A stretch of DNA of 64,000 nt from NCBI RefSeq assembly GCF_004216575.1, contig NZ_SGWW01000001.1:186001-250000 (forward strand), written 5' to 3'. This DNA is from Microcella putealis. GTDB lineage: Bacteria > Actinomycetota > Actinomycetes > Actinomycetales > Microbacteriaceae. The notes beneath the pieces were generated by a model. The model made no database searches. It worked only from the letters and a program-made list of their open reading frames with translations, and was not told the DNA's origin. Shown piece after piece: positions 33,454 through 41,936 of this stretch; within the stretch, counting starts at the first letter, position 1; every line of letters starts with the position of its first letter. Made by a program: the position numbers and the translations under genes.

Positions 33454-34337
33454 GAGCGGCCGACGCGCACGCCGTGCACCGCGTTGTGGAAGCGCAACGC
33501 CGGGAACACGACCGACAGGGAAAACCCGACACCGGGAACCGTCGTCGCCGTGACGACGCCGCCGAACAGCTCAGCGCGGGCGCGCATCTCGCGCAGTCCC
33601 TCGCCCGTCACGGGTGTCGTCAGCGCCGCGGCGTCGTCGGCAATCGAGTAGCCCTGGGCGACCAGCTCGTCGTCGCTGCGCCCCGCCCGGCGTGCTTGCG
33701 CTCGCAGGCCATCGTCGTCGACCCGCAGGTGCAGACCCTGCTCACTCCACGTCAGGCCGACACGCACCTCGGTGCCCTCCCCGCCGTACTGCAGCGAGTT
33801 CGCCAGCGCCTCTTCCAGCACCCGGTAGAGGGCAAGCCCCGCACCCTCGCTGACCGGAAACCGCTCCCCCAGCTCGGAAACGGTGACGATGAGCCCGCGC
33901 TCGCGCAGCGCCGCGAAGAGACCGTCGAGGGCGTCCAGTGCCGGCCGCGCATCGCCCAGCTGCTCGGCCTCGGCCGTTGCCGTGACGACGCGGCGCAGTT
34001 CGGCGAGCGTGTGGCGGGCGCTGTCGGCAATCTGTTCGGATGCCCGCTCGGCGAGCCCCGGATCGCGCGTCGCCGCCGCCTTCGCCCCCTCCGCCACCTG
34101 AATCACGCCCGACATCCGGTGCGCGGCGACATCGTGCAGCTCGCGGATCATGCGCAAGCGCGCGGTCTGCTCACCGAGCGCGATCTCGAGCTCGCGAGCA
34201 CGATCGGAGAGCCCGCGCGCGTCCGCGCGGGCGGAGCGCGCCCGCTGGGCGGCGACGATCGCGATCGATGCCGTGGCGAGCATCCCGACCGCCGCCGCGA
34301 CAAGCACGCTGACAGTCAGCATCGCGCTGTCGGTCAC
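33450..34337 (-). CDS. NarL-type sensor histidine kinase without adjacent response regulator
   Basis: 295 residues, GTG start with AAGGAG. One N-terminal membrane helix (SVLVAAAVGMLATASIAIVA), a short coiled coil, then HisKA_3 with phosphoacceptor His in MIRELHDVAAHRMSGVIQVA, and an ATPase domain with LYRVLEEALANSLQYGG (N box) and a degenerate G region near VTGEGLREMRARAEL. No receiver gene is adjacent; downstream it overlaps azlC instead. The partner may be encoded elsewhere. Confidence 0.82.
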   Translation of the reverse strand: MTDSAMLTVSVLVAAAVGMLATASIAIVAAQRARSARADARGLSDRARELEIALGEQTARLRMIRELHDVAAHRMSGVIQVAEGAKAAATRDPGLAERASEQIADSARHTLAELRRVVTATAEAEQLGDARPALDALDGLFAALRERGLIVTVSELGERFPVSEGAGLALYRVLEEALANSLQYGGEGTEVRVGLTWSEQGLHLRVDDDGLRAQARRAGRSDDELVAQGYSIADDAAALTTPVTGEGLREMRARAELFGGVVTATTVPGVGFSLSVVFPALRFHNAVHGVRVGRS

Positions 34338-34395
34338 GGCGGGCTCCTTCGCGGGCGACGCGCCTCGCGCGAGGGCGACGAGGGGGTGAGGAGTG

Positions 34396-34471
34396 TGGCT
34401 CCCCGACTTGGACTCGAACCAAGAACCTGCCGGTTAACAGCCGGCTGCTCTGCCAATTGAGCTATCGAGGA
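34396..34471 (-). tRNA. tRNA-Asn (anticodon GTT), CCA encoded
   Basis: Minus strand: acceptor TCCTCGA/TCGGGGA, D-arm AGCTCAATTGGCAGAGC, anticodon stem GCCGG/CCGGC around CTGTTAA, T-loop GGTTCGAGTCC, discriminator G, then CCA. Anticodon GTT reads AAC/AAU. Confidence 0.93.
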
Positions 34472-34535
34472 TCGCTGCGAACAGCGGACACCACGGTATC
34501 AGAAATCGTCGGCGCGTTTGACCGCGGACGCGGCG

Positions 34536-35576
34536 TCAGTAGCCCTCGGCCGGGTCGACGATTCCGACGAAACCCGTACCGCCCAGGAAGCCCCGCACGT
34601 TCTCGGTGATGCGCCCCGCCAGCAACGGCGCCGTCATCTCGGCCGTGTCGGCGGAGTGCGAGGTGATGAGGCATCGGTGCTCGGCAAACAAGGGGTGCCC
34701 CCCGGGCAGCGGCTCGGGGTCGGTGACGTCGAGCCCGGCACCCAGCAGCGACCCGGAGGCGAGCGCGTCGACGAGAGCGTCGGTGTCAACGAGCGCTCCG
34801 CGCGCGATGTTGACCAGCACGGCCTCGTCGGGCAGCAGGGCGAGGCGCCGCGCGTCGATGAGGTGTCGCGTGCTCGTCGTCGAGGCCGCGGCGAGAATCA
34901 GCACGTCGGTGTCGGGCAGCACGCCGTCGAGCTCGTCGACCGTCACGGTGCGATCGGCCCCCTCGAGCGGATGCGCGGTGCGGCGAACGACGGTCGTCTC
35001 GGTTCGCCACGGCGCCAGCAAGCGAAGGATCTCGCGGGCGATGCCGCCCGCCCCGACGATCGTCACCCGCAGGCCGTACAGGGAGCGCCCGGTGCGGGCA
35101 TCGGCCCAGCGGGCCGCGCGGGCCTTCGGGGCGAATTCGCGCAGCAGGGCGTGCGCGAGCGCCACCGCGTGCTCGGCCACCGGTTCGGAGTACGCGCCCT
35201 TGGCACTCGTGAACACTGGACCGGAACCGTCGGCATAGCGGGGAAGCAGCTCGGCGAAGCCGTCGACGCCCGCCCACGGCAGCTGCACCCACGCGATCTG
35301 CGGGTGAGCGTCGAGGGCGGCGGCCAGCTCGTCGGATCGTGCCGCGCTCAACCAGATGATGCCGCGGGTGTCGCTGCCGAGCGGCTGCACCGTGCCCCCC
35401 GCGCGCTCCACCGCCTCGGCGAAGCCGTCGTGGGACGTCGGCAGAATCGCGATCGGCCCCGGCTCGACCGTGCGCGGCGGCATCGCGGTGTGGCCGGACA
35501 GCGGGTCGCGATGCTGAGCGCGCTCACGAATCCGGCCGCTCGGGCGAACGTCGTGGCGAGGAGCGTCGGCGGTCAT
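34536..35576 (-). CDS. D-isomer-specific 2-hydroxyacid dehydrogenase
   Basis: 346 residues. NAD-binding core GLRVTIVGAGGIAREILRLL; catalytic Arg in LVNIARGALVDTDALVDAL; Glu in LDVTDPEPLPGGHPLF; the His of the usual Glu-His pair lies in LITSHSADT. Acts on a 2-hydroxy/2-keto acid, exact substrate unknown. TAGCCT 6 nt before ATG 35576 supports this start; an internal ATG at 35483 (MPPRTVEPG) would be nearer the conserved domain. That -10 box contains the TAG stop of the upstream ABC gene. Confidence 0.82.
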   Translation of the reverse strand: MTADAPRHDVRPSGRIRERAQHRDPLSGHTAMPPRTVEPGPIAILPTSHDGFAEAVERAGGTVQPLGSDTRGIIWLSAARSDELAAALDAHPQIAWVQLPWAGVDGFAELLPRYADGSGPVFTSAKGAYSEPVAEHAVALAHALLREFAPKARAARWADARTGRSLYGLRVTIVGAGGIAREILRLLAPWRTETTVVRRTAHPLEGADRTVTVDELDGVLPDTDVLILAAASTTSTRHLIDARRLALLPDEAVLVNIARGALVDTDALVDALASGSLLGAGLDVTDPEPLPGGHPLFAEHRCLITSHSADTAEMTAPLLAGRITENVRGFLGGTGFVGIVDPAEGY

Positions 35577-35582
35577 GCCCTC

Positions 35583-35588
35583 AGGCTA
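35583..35588 (-). promoter_or_regulatory. -10 box TAGCCT for the hydroxyacid dehydrogenase
   Basis: TAGCCT on the minus strand, 6 nt before ATG 35576. Its first three bases are the stop codon of the upstream ABC ATPase gene. Confidence 0.45.
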
Positions 35589-36395
35589 AAGGGCAGCAGC
35601 GACGCCCGACAGTTCGGCGAGGCGGCGCACGTAGCGGTGGGTGCCCCTCGACAGGACGTCGTCGATGGGGCCGTAGCCGACGAAGCGACCCGCATGCATC
35701 ACGGCGAGCGTGTCGGTAAGCCGGCGCACCTCGCCCAATTCGCTCGACACCACGAGGGCGGCGAAGCCACGACTGCGCTGCACCTCGGCAAGGTGGTCAA
35801 GGATCGTCTCTCGCACGGTTGCGTCGACGCCGCTGGTGGCTTCGTCCGTCACGAGCAACTCGGGGTCGAGCACGAGGGCTCGGGCAATTGCCACGCGCTG
35901 CCGCTGACCGCGGCTGAGCTCGTGCGGGTACTTCGGGATGGTCGCGAGGGTCAAGTGCATCGCGTCGATCGCTTCGGCCACGATGCCCCCGGCGAGCACG
36001 CGGTCGAGCTTGGGTGTGCGCTGAAACAGCGGGTAGGCAACGTTCTCGCCCGCCGTCAGGTGGGGGTCGAGGGCCGTGCCCGCGTCTTGCGGAACGTAGC
36101 CGACGCGCAGGCCCAATTCGGTGTCGTCGCGCCGCCGCAGCTGTCGCACATCGATGCCGAGCACGTCAAGGCTGCCGCCGACAATCTTGGGGCCGCGCTC
36201 GATGGTGCGGTCGGTGAGGCCCGCGATTGCCCGCGCCAGGGTGCTCTTGCCACTGCCTGCCTCGCCGATGATCGCGAGCGTCTCGCCCGGAGCGATGCGC
36301 ACGTCGACCCCGCGCACAGCGTCGACCGACGGCCCTCCGTCGACCCCCGCGAAGCGCAGCGACAGGTCGTTCGCGAATACCGCGGGCCTAGCCAT
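35586..36395 (-). CDS. Orphan ABC transporter ATPase (oligopeptide/nickel type)
   Basis: 269 residues from ATG 36395, GGAGG five bases before it. Walker A GEAGSGKSTLARAIAG, Q-loop YVPQDAGTALDPHLT, signature ELSRGQRQRVAIARAL, Walker B LLVTDEATSGVD, H-loop replaced: LVVSSELGEVRRL has Ser-Ser-Glu where a His is expected. Looks like DppD/DppF-type subunits, but no permease or binding protein lies nearby. The missing switch His suggests weak or altered ATP hydrolysis. Confidence 0.8.
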   Translation of the reverse strand: MARPAVFANDLSLRFAGVDGGPSVDAVRGVDVRIAPGETLAIIGEAGSGKSTLARAIAGLTDRTIERGPKIVGGSLDVLGIDVRQLRRRDDTELGLRVGYVPQDAGTALDPHLTAGENVAYPLFQRTPKLDRVLAGGIVAEAIDAMHLTLATIPKYPHELSRGQRQRVAIARALVLDPELLVTDEATSGVDATVRETILDHLAEVQRSRGFAALVVSSELGEVRRLTDTLAVMHAGRFVGYGPIDDVLSRGTHRYVRRLAELSGVAAAL

Positions 36396-36435
36396 CGTGT
36401 CCTCCGTGTCGGCGCCGGGTGGTGGCAGCGCCACG

Positions 36436-36449
36436 GTCAGTCTACTGAC
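36436..36449. promoter_or_regulatory. Palindrome enclosing a -10 box (ABC ATPase promoter)
   Basis: GTCAGT-CT-ACTGAC, a 6-bp perfect inverted repeat. Read on the minus strand its centre is TAGACT (36439-36444), suitably placed to serve the ABC ATPase. Same TCAGTAGACTGA core as before glyS. Confidence 0.4.
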
Positions 36450-36473
36450 GCCGCGGGCACGCGTGAATATGAC

Positions 36474-38516
36474 TCAGGAAAGGTCGCCCCGCACGCGGCG
36501 ACGCTCGTTCTCGATCGCCATGAGCTGGGTCTGCAGTTCGCGATACCGCGCCGGGTCGGCGGCCTGATCGGCGCGCTGCAGGGCGCCCAGCAGTTCGGTC
36601 TTGCGGCGCAGCAGATCGCGATCAATGAGCGAACTCGTGATGCCCGCGCAGTACTCGGCGACGTGGTCGTCGCGCACGGGCAGCGGCGCGATGGCGAGCT
36701 GGGTGATGAGTGGCGCGAACGCGGGCGGCGCCTCCTCGGTCACGCGCCGCGCCCAGTCGGCCGCGCCGTAATGCTCGAAAGCGGCAAGCAGCGCATCGCG
36801 CGCCGTCGCCAGCGCCGGTTGGCTAAACGTTGTCACCAGGGCCCGGCTCGCTGTCTCGCGGGGCACGTCCTCCGGATGCTGCAGAAGCGCCATCAGGAGC
36901 TCACGTTCCAGCCGGGTGACGGGATCGTTCGGCAGTTGGGCGAGGCCGATCACCGGGGCGTGCGACGCGCCTCCTGCAGCCGACTCCCCCGGCCGCGTGG
37001 TGGCGCGATCGCCGTCACTGCCGTAGCTGCCGTCGGGGCGTGAGCGTCCGTCCCCACCGTCGCGTGACCCGGCGGCCGACGCCCCCCGACTGTCCCCACC
37101 GTCGCGCGGCGCGAATGCGCGGTCGACGGACGCGCGGTCGCCGGATGCGCGCCCGTCGCGACCCCGCGCATCCGCATTCGAGGAGGCGCGCACAGCGGCG
37201 TTGACGGCGCGTTGCACGTCGTCGGTGTCGACGCCGATCCAGCCGGCGACCTGGCGGACGTAGCCGTTGCTCAGCGAGCGGTCGCGAATGCGCGCCACCA
37301 CCGGGGCGGCCGCGCGCACGGCCCCGACGCGGCCCTCGACCGTTTCGAGATCGAACTGGGCGAGTTGGCGGCGGATCATGAACTCGAACATGGGACGACG
37401 GGTGCCCACGAGCTGGCGCACCGCCTCGTCGCCCCGCTGCAGCCGCAGATCGCACGGATCGAGCCCATCGGGGGCGACCGCCACAAAGGTCTGCGCGGCG
37501 AAACGCTGCTCATCGGCGAACGCACGGCTCGCGGCCTTCTGGCCAGCCTCGTCGGGGTCGAAGGTGAAGATGACCTCGCCGAGTTGCGTCGTGTCGGCGT
37601 TGTCGGTGTCGCCCATGACGCGGCGCAACATCGTGATGTGGTCGCCCCCGAACGCCGTGCCACAGGTCGCCACCGCGGTCGTGATGCCAGCGAGGTGGCA
37701 GGCCATGACGTCGGTGTAGCCCTCGACAACGACGGCCTGCTTGCCGCGCGCGATGTCGCGCTTCGCGAGATCGAGGCCGTACAGCACCTTGGCCTTGTGG
37801 TACACCGGCGTCTCGGGCGTGTTGAGGTACTTCGGGCCCTTGTCGGTCTCGAGCAGGCGCCGGGCACCAAAGCCGAGGGTCGCGCCCGTGGTGTCGCGAA
37901 TCGGCCAAATGAGGCGACCGCGGAAGCGGTCGTACGGGCTGCGGTCGCCCTGACCCTGCAGACCTGCGGCGAGGATTTCGTCGGCGGTGAAGCCCTTGCC
38001 GCGCAGGTGCGCGCCGACCGCGTCGTAGGCGTTCGGCGCGTAACCCACGCCGAAGCGCTCGGCCGCGGCCGCGTCGAAACCGCGCTCGCCGAGGAAGGCG
38101 CGGGCCGGGGCCGCCTCGGGCGTCGCCAACTGGCTGCGGAAGAACGCCTCAGCCGCCTCGTTCGCGGCCAGAATGCGGCGACGGTTGCCCTGGTCGGGAG
38201 CCGCGCCGCCCTCCTCGTACTGCAGGGTGTAGCCGATGCGGGCCGCCATGCGCTCGACCGACTCGGCGAACGTCATGTGGTCCATCTTCTGCAGGAAGGT
38301 GAACACGTCGCCCCCCTCACCGCAGCCGAAGCAGTGATAGAAGCCGACCTGCGGCCGCACGTGGAAGCTGGGGCTGCGTTCGTCGTGGAAGGGGCACAGG
38401 CCCTTCATCGAACCGACGCCCGCGCTCTTCAGCGTGACGTAGTCACCGACGACGTCGGCGATGTTGACGCGCGAACGCACCTCGTCGATATCGCTTCGTC
38501 GGATACGGCCGGCCAC
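36474..38516 (-). CDS. dnaG: DNA primase
   Basis: 680 residues. Makes RNA primers at the replication fork. N-terminal zinc finger C41/H44/C62/C65 (GLCPFHDERSPSF, YHCFGCGEGGD), catalytic core with LIWPIRDTTGATLGFGAR, TOPRIM motif AVVVEGYTDVMACHLAG and acidic FTFDPDEAGQKAA. A low-complexity Arg/Gly/Asp linker (about 445-510) joins the helicase-interaction domain. GTG 38516 has TAGAAT 7 nt upstream. dgt lies directly upstream, the usual actinobacterial order. Confidence 0.95.
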   Translation of the reverse strand: MAGRIRRSDIDEVRSRVNIADVVGDYVTLKSAGVGSMKGLCPFHDERSPSFHVRPQVGFYHCFGCGEGGDVFTFLQKMDHMTFAESVERMAARIGYTLQYEEGGAAPDQGNRRRILAANEAAEAFFRSQLATPEAAPARAFLGERGFDAAAAERFGVGYAPNAYDAVGAHLRGKGFTADEILAAGLQGQGDRSPYDRFRGRLIWPIRDTTGATLGFGARRLLETDKGPKYLNTPETPVYHKAKVLYGLDLAKRDIARGKQAVVVEGYTDVMACHLAGITTAVATCGTAFGGDHITMLRRVMGDTDNADTTQLGEVIFTFDPDEAGQKAASRAFADEQRFAAQTFVAVAPDGLDPCDLRLQRGDEAVRQLVGTRRPMFEFMIRRQLAQFDLETVEGRVGAVRAAAPVVARIRDRSLSNGYVRQVAGWIGVDTDDVQRAVNAAVRASSNADARGRDGRASGDRASVDRAFAPRDGGDSRGASAAGSRDGGDGRSRPDGSYGSDGDRATTRPGESAAGGASHAPVIGLAQLPNDPVTRLERELLMALLQHPEDVPRETASRALVTTFSQPALATARDALLAAFEHYGAADWARRVTEEAPPAFAPLITQLAIAPLPVRDDHVAEYCAGITSSLIDRDLLRRKTELLGALQRADQAADPARYRELQTQLMAIENERRRVRGDLS

Positions 38517-38523
38517 AGGCCCG

Positions 38524-38529
38524 ATTCTA
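38524..38529 (-). promoter_or_regulatory. -10 box TAGAAT for dnaG
   Basis: TAGAAT on the minus strand, 7 nt before GTG 38516. It lies in the 20-bp gap after dgt, so dnaG may be transcribed independently. Confidence 0.5.
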
Positions 38530-38536
38530 GGGGCGC

Positions 38537-39892
38537 TCAGGCGGGAGCCCGCCGCCCCTCGACCCAGCGCTCATGCCAGGCCAGAGCCGACTGGTCGGTG
38601 AGGGAGGCGATCTGATCGACAACCACGCGGCGACGGGCATCGTCGGTGTCGGCCGCCTCAAAATCGGCCCGGAACACCGGGGTCAGCGCCTGCGGCCCCG
38701 CCGCCCAGACCGCGTCGGCGAGGTCGGTGAGCAGCGCCCGCTGGCGCGCGTACAGCGGCTGCCGCTCGTCGTTTGCCATGACGAGCGTGCCGACGACGCC
38801 CTTCAGCACGCCGATCTCGGCGCGGGTGGCGACGGGAACAACCACGTGTGCGCGGAACCGCACCAGGGCATCCTCAGAAAAGGCGGCACGGGTGGCGTGA
38901 ACAGCGTCGTGCGCAAAGCGGCCGATGAGGCTGCTCGTCAGGTTCTTGAGGCCCGCGAGGTCGGCGCGCGAGCCCGTCCAGGCCGACATCCACGCTTCGA
39001 GCTCAGCAAGGCGGCCAAAGGCTGCCCGCACGTCGTCTTCCGCGAGGTCGTCGCCGTTCCAGCGGAGGACGCCCGCAACGAGCGCTTCGCGGTCGGCTTC
39101 GCTCGTCAGGATGCGCGGGTCAATCGAGTCGCCGACGATCGCGTCTTCGAAATCGTGAACGGAGTAAGCGATGTCGTCGGAGAGATCCATGACCTGGGCC
39201 TCCATGCTCGGGACGCGCTCGGGGGCGCCCTCACGCATCCAGGCGAAGGTGTCGACATCGTCGGCGTAGACGCCAAACTTCTGGCGACCGCTCGGGTCGC
39301 CGATCGCGTCGGCGAGAGTCCACGGGTACTTGCAGGCGGCGTCAAGGCTCGCGCGGGTCAGGTTCAGGCCGAAGCTTTCGCCGTCGTGAGCCATGACCTT
39401 CGGTTCGAGGCGGCTCAGCAGACGCAGGGTCTGGGCGTTGCCCTCGAAGCCGCCGATGTCGCGGGCCCAGGCGTTCAGCGCGCCCTCACCGTTGTGGCCG
39501 AACGGCGGGTGGCCGAGGTCATGCGCGAGACACGCCGTGTCGACGACGTCGGGGGCCAGACTCAGCGCGGACGCGAGCTCGCGCCCCACCTGCGCCACCT
39601 CGAGCGAGTGGGTGAGCCGGTTACGTGCGAAGTCGACGCCGGCGGTCGGGCTCAGCACCTGGGTCTTCGCGGAGAGCCGGCGGAGCGCGCTCGAGTGCAG
39701 CAACCGAGCACGATCGCGCGCGAAGTGGGCGCGGTTGGTCGAGTGCTGCTCGGGGTGGCGGCGCTCGACATCGTGCGGGGTATAGCCGCGGTCGGGGGCG
39801 GCCGGAGCGCTGTGCGGGGAGTGCGGGGCGGCGGGCGTCGACGGGGCGGGCGAAGAGGGGGCAGGCGCAGAGGGGGCGATGCGCGGATCCAT
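38537..39892 (-). CDS. dgt: Deoxyguanosinetriphosphate triphosphohydrolase-like protein
   Basis: 451 residues from ATG 39892; an alternative ATG at 39907 adds five residues, but the GGAG lies between them. HD-domain enzyme hydrolysing dNTPs to nucleoside and triphosphate. Metal residues: LTHSLEVAQVGREL (His), TACLAHDLGHPPFGHNGEGA (HD), and VMDLSDDIAYSVHDFED (Asp). About 40 Ala/Pro/Ser residues precede the domain. The dusB stop is just upstream, so dusB-dgt-dnaG form one unit. Confidence 0.9.
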   Translation of the reverse strand: MDPRIAPSAPAPSSPAPSTPAAPHSPHSAPAAPDRGYTPHDVERRHPEQHSTNRAHFARDRARLLHSSALRRLSAKTQVLSPTAGVDFARNRLTHSLEVAQVGRELASALSLAPDVVDTACLAHDLGHPPFGHNGEGALNAWARDIGGFEGNAQTLRLLSRLEPKVMAHDGESFGLNLTRASLDAACKYPWTLADAIGDPSGRQKFGVYADDVDTFAWMREGAPERVPSMEAQVMDLSDDIAYSVHDFEDAIVGDSIDPRILTSEADREALVAGVLRWNGDDLAEDDVRAAFGRLAELEAWMSAWTGSRADLAGLKNLTSSLIGRFAHDAVHATRAAFSEDALVRFRAHVVVPVATRAEIGVLKGVVGTLVMANDERQPLYARQRALLTDLADAVWAAGPQALTPVFRADFEAADTDDARRRVVVDQIASLTDQSALAWHERWVEGRRAPA

Positions 39893-39910
39893 TTGGGGGT
39901 TCTCCATCGA

Positions 39911-41068
39911 CTAGCCGCCGCTGTTGTGCAGCTCGGCGGCGGACACCTCGGCGCGGCTCGCGTCAGTGAGTTCTCGGCTCTCGAGCCAGCGATCGGGCAG
40001 GGCGGGCTTCTTCGGCGTGCCGGCGCGGCCACGCTGACCCTCGGCGGCCTCACCCGGGTACGGAGCATCGCGGTCGAGTTCGCCAAGCATGTCGTCGAGG
40101 TGCTGCAGGCTCTCGGTCTGGGCGAGGCGGGCCCGCAACTCGCCGCCGACCGGGTAGCCCTTGAAGTACCAGGCGACATGCTTGCGAATGTCACGGCAGC
40201 CGCGCAGCTCGTCGCCGTCGAAGAACTCGACCAGCAGCTCGGCGTGGCGGCGGAGGGCGTCGCCCACCTCGCCAAGCGTGGGCGTGGCCTTGCGCTTCTC
40301 GCCCCGGAAGGCGGCGGCGAGGTCGCCGAACAGCCACGGGCGGCCAAGGCAGCCGCGCCCGACGACAATGCCATCGCAGCCCGACTGTTCGACCATGCGG
40401 AGGGCGTCGTCGGCGCTCCAGATGTCGCCGTTGCCGAGCACCGGAACACTCGTGATCGTGTCTTTCAGGGTGCCGATCGCGTCCCAGTCAGCGTTACCCG
40501 AATAGAAGTCGGCAGCGGTGCGAGCGTGCAGGGCGATGGCGCTGACGCCGGCGCCCTCGGCGGCCTTCGCGGCCTCGAGGTAGGTGAGGTGATCGGCGTC
40601 GATGCCCTTGCGCATCTTCACGGTTACGGGGATGTCGCCGGCGGCCGACACCGTCTCCTCGACGATGCGTCGGAAGTGCTCAAGCTTCCACGGCAGGGCC
40701 GCGCCCCCTCCCTTGCGCGTTACCTTCGGAACGGGGCATCCGAAATTCATGTCGATGTGGTCGGCGAGGCCCTCACCGACGAGGAAACGCGCCGCCTCGC
40801 CGGCCGTGGTCGGGTCGACGCTGTACAGCTGGATACTGCGGGTCGTCTCGCTCTCGTGGTGGCGAATGAGGCGCAAACTCTCGGGAGTGCGCTCGACCAA
40901 GGCGCGGCTCGTGATCATCTCGCTGACGTAGAGGCCCGCGCCGTACTCGCGGCACAGGCGCCGGAACGCCGTATTCGTGATGCCCGCCATCGGCGCGAGC
41001 ACGACCGGCACGCTGAGCGGCAGAGGGCCGATGCTCAGCTGCGGGGCGGTGGAGGTGGCGGTAGACAT
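39911..41068 (-). CDS. dusB: tRNA-dihydrouridine synthase
   Basis: 385 residues. FMN-dependent reduction of uridines in tRNA D-loops. TIM-barrel with VVLAPMAGITNTAFRRLCRE, catalytic Cys in DHIDMNFGCPVPKVTRKGGG, VKMRKGID, LHARTAADFYSG and VLGNGDIWSADDA (FMN phosphate). The C-terminal helical domain includes RDIRKHVAWYFKGYPVG. It leads the dusB-dgt-dnaG unit. Confidence 0.93.
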   Translation of the reverse strand: MSTATSTAPQLSIGPLPLSVPVVLAPMAGITNTAFRRLCREYGAGLYVSEMITSRALVERTPESLRLIRHHESETTRSIQLYSVDPTTAGEAARFLVGEGLADHIDMNFGCPVPKVTRKGGGAALPWKLEHFRRIVEETVSAAGDIPVTVKMRKGIDADHLTYLEAAKAAEGAGVSAIALHARTAADFYSGNADWDAIGTLKDTITSVPVLGNGDIWSADDALRMVEQSGCDGIVVGRGCLGRPWLFGDLAAAFRGEKRKATPTLGEVGDALRRHAELLVEFFDGDELRGCRDIRKHVAWYFKGYPVGGELRARLAQTESLQHLDDMLGELDRDAPYPGEAAEGQRGRAGTPKKPALPDRWLESRELTDASRAEVSAAELHNSGG

Positions 41069-41208
41069 ACGGTTCCCATTGTCTCACCCTCCCGCGGCGG
41101 GGGTGCCCGAGCGGACGGGGGCGCGGAATGGGCGACGGGGATGGGGCGTTGAGGACGACGGGTTCCCCGGAGGCGCAGCCGAGCATCCGCGAAAAGAAGA
41201 GAGCAGAT

Positions 41209-41685
41209 ATGACCGCCATCGAAGACGGCGCCGCGCGCGTCGACGCCGCCGTCACCGCGCTGGGGCTGGAGGCCGACGTCGTGCCCCGCGGGGATGCCCG
41301 CTCGCTCGAGGAGGCCGCCGCCAATGTCGGCGTCGCGCCCTCACAGGTGATCAAGACGCTCGTGCTGAAGAAGAGCGACGACAGCTACGTATTCGCGCTC
41401 GTCCCGGGTGGGCGGCAGCTGTCGTGGGCGAAAGTGCGGGCGCTGCTCGGCGTCAACAAGATTCAGCTGCCGAAGCCGGAGCAAGCACTCGCCGCGACCG
41501 GATTCGAGCGTGGCACGATCGTGCCGCTCGGCTCGACGACCGCGTGGCCGGTGATCGCCGACGCGACCATCGCGGGGCGCGTGGCGCTCGGCGCCGGTCG
41601 CCCGGGCCACAGCCTGCTCACTGAGGCCGCTCCCCTGCTCGCGGCCCTCGACGCCACCGTCGCCGACATCAGCGACCCCGAGTAG
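41209..41685 (+). CDS. YbaK/EbsC-family aminoacyl-tRNA deacylase
   Basis: 158 residues from ATG 41209. The frame extends to 41128 but AAGAGAG near 41199 fits the later start. YbaK fold: VAPSQVIKTLVLKKSDDSYV contains the conserved catalytic Lys, then ALVPGGRQLSWAKVRALLG and ATGFERGTIVPLGS. Hydrolyses mischarged Cys-tRNA(Pro) or related. Converges with the DsbA gene across repeat pair 3. Confidence 0.88.
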   Translation: MTAIEDGAARVDAAVTALGLEADVVPRGDARSLEEAAANVGVAPSQVIKTLVLKKSDDSYVFALVPGGRQLSWAKVRALLGVNKIQLPKPEQALAATGFERGTIVPLGSTTAWPVIADATIAGRVALGAGRPGHSLLTEAAPLLAALDATVADISDPE

Positions 41686-41716
41686 CGGGCCGAGCGCCCG
41701 CCCGCACCCCCGGCCC

Positions 41717-41814
41717 GTCAACAACTCAGGACAAACGCGCGCCTGAGTTGAGTGGAGCCTCGCGGTTGCGGGGAACCAGCTCGAGGCTCGAGGCGTTAGT
41801 CCTGAGTTGTTGAC
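41717..41814. repeat. Paired inverted arms, pair 3 (span 98 bp)
   Basis: Left arm GTCAACAACTCAGGAC at 41717-41732, exact inverted copy at 41799-41814. An extra 9-bp half copy CCTGAGTTG (41742-41750) sits inside. The right arm ends the small ORF at 41796-41936 with STTQD-stop. Confidence 0.9.
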
Positions 41815-41936
41815 GCCGCAGTGGTTGGAGCGTCGGCATTCAGTGCCGGGACCGCACACACGTCGCCCTCGCAGGCAGCGGCGTCGGGGCTGCCGAGCAT
41901 CGTGAAGCCACTGGGCTGGGCGGAGAAGTTGCTCAC
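41796..41936 (-). CDS. Small ORF coupled to the DsbA gene, stop supplied by a repeat arm
   Basis: 46 residues. GTG at 41936 overlaps the DsbA stop (41933-41935) as GTGA, so translation is probably coupled. It begins MSNFSAQPSGFTMLGSPDAA, continues with a two-cysteine stretch ACEGDVCAVPAL, and ends ASTTQD followed by TAA, all from the right arm of repeat pair 3. A short Cys-containing product next to a thiol oxidoreductase is suggestive. Not recognised; coding status inferred from the overlap and uninterrupted frame. Confidence 0.5.
   Translation of the reverse strand: MSNFSAQPSGFTMLGSPDAAACEGDVCAVPALNADAPTTAASTTQD

Noticed and set aside
34518..37043. Very long open frame on the plus strand (also 15806-17677 minus, 24664-26391 plus, 38573-41152 plus)
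   Set aside because: These are antisense shadows of real genes caused by the strong G+C third-position bias; their composition is not protein-like and no start signals are present.
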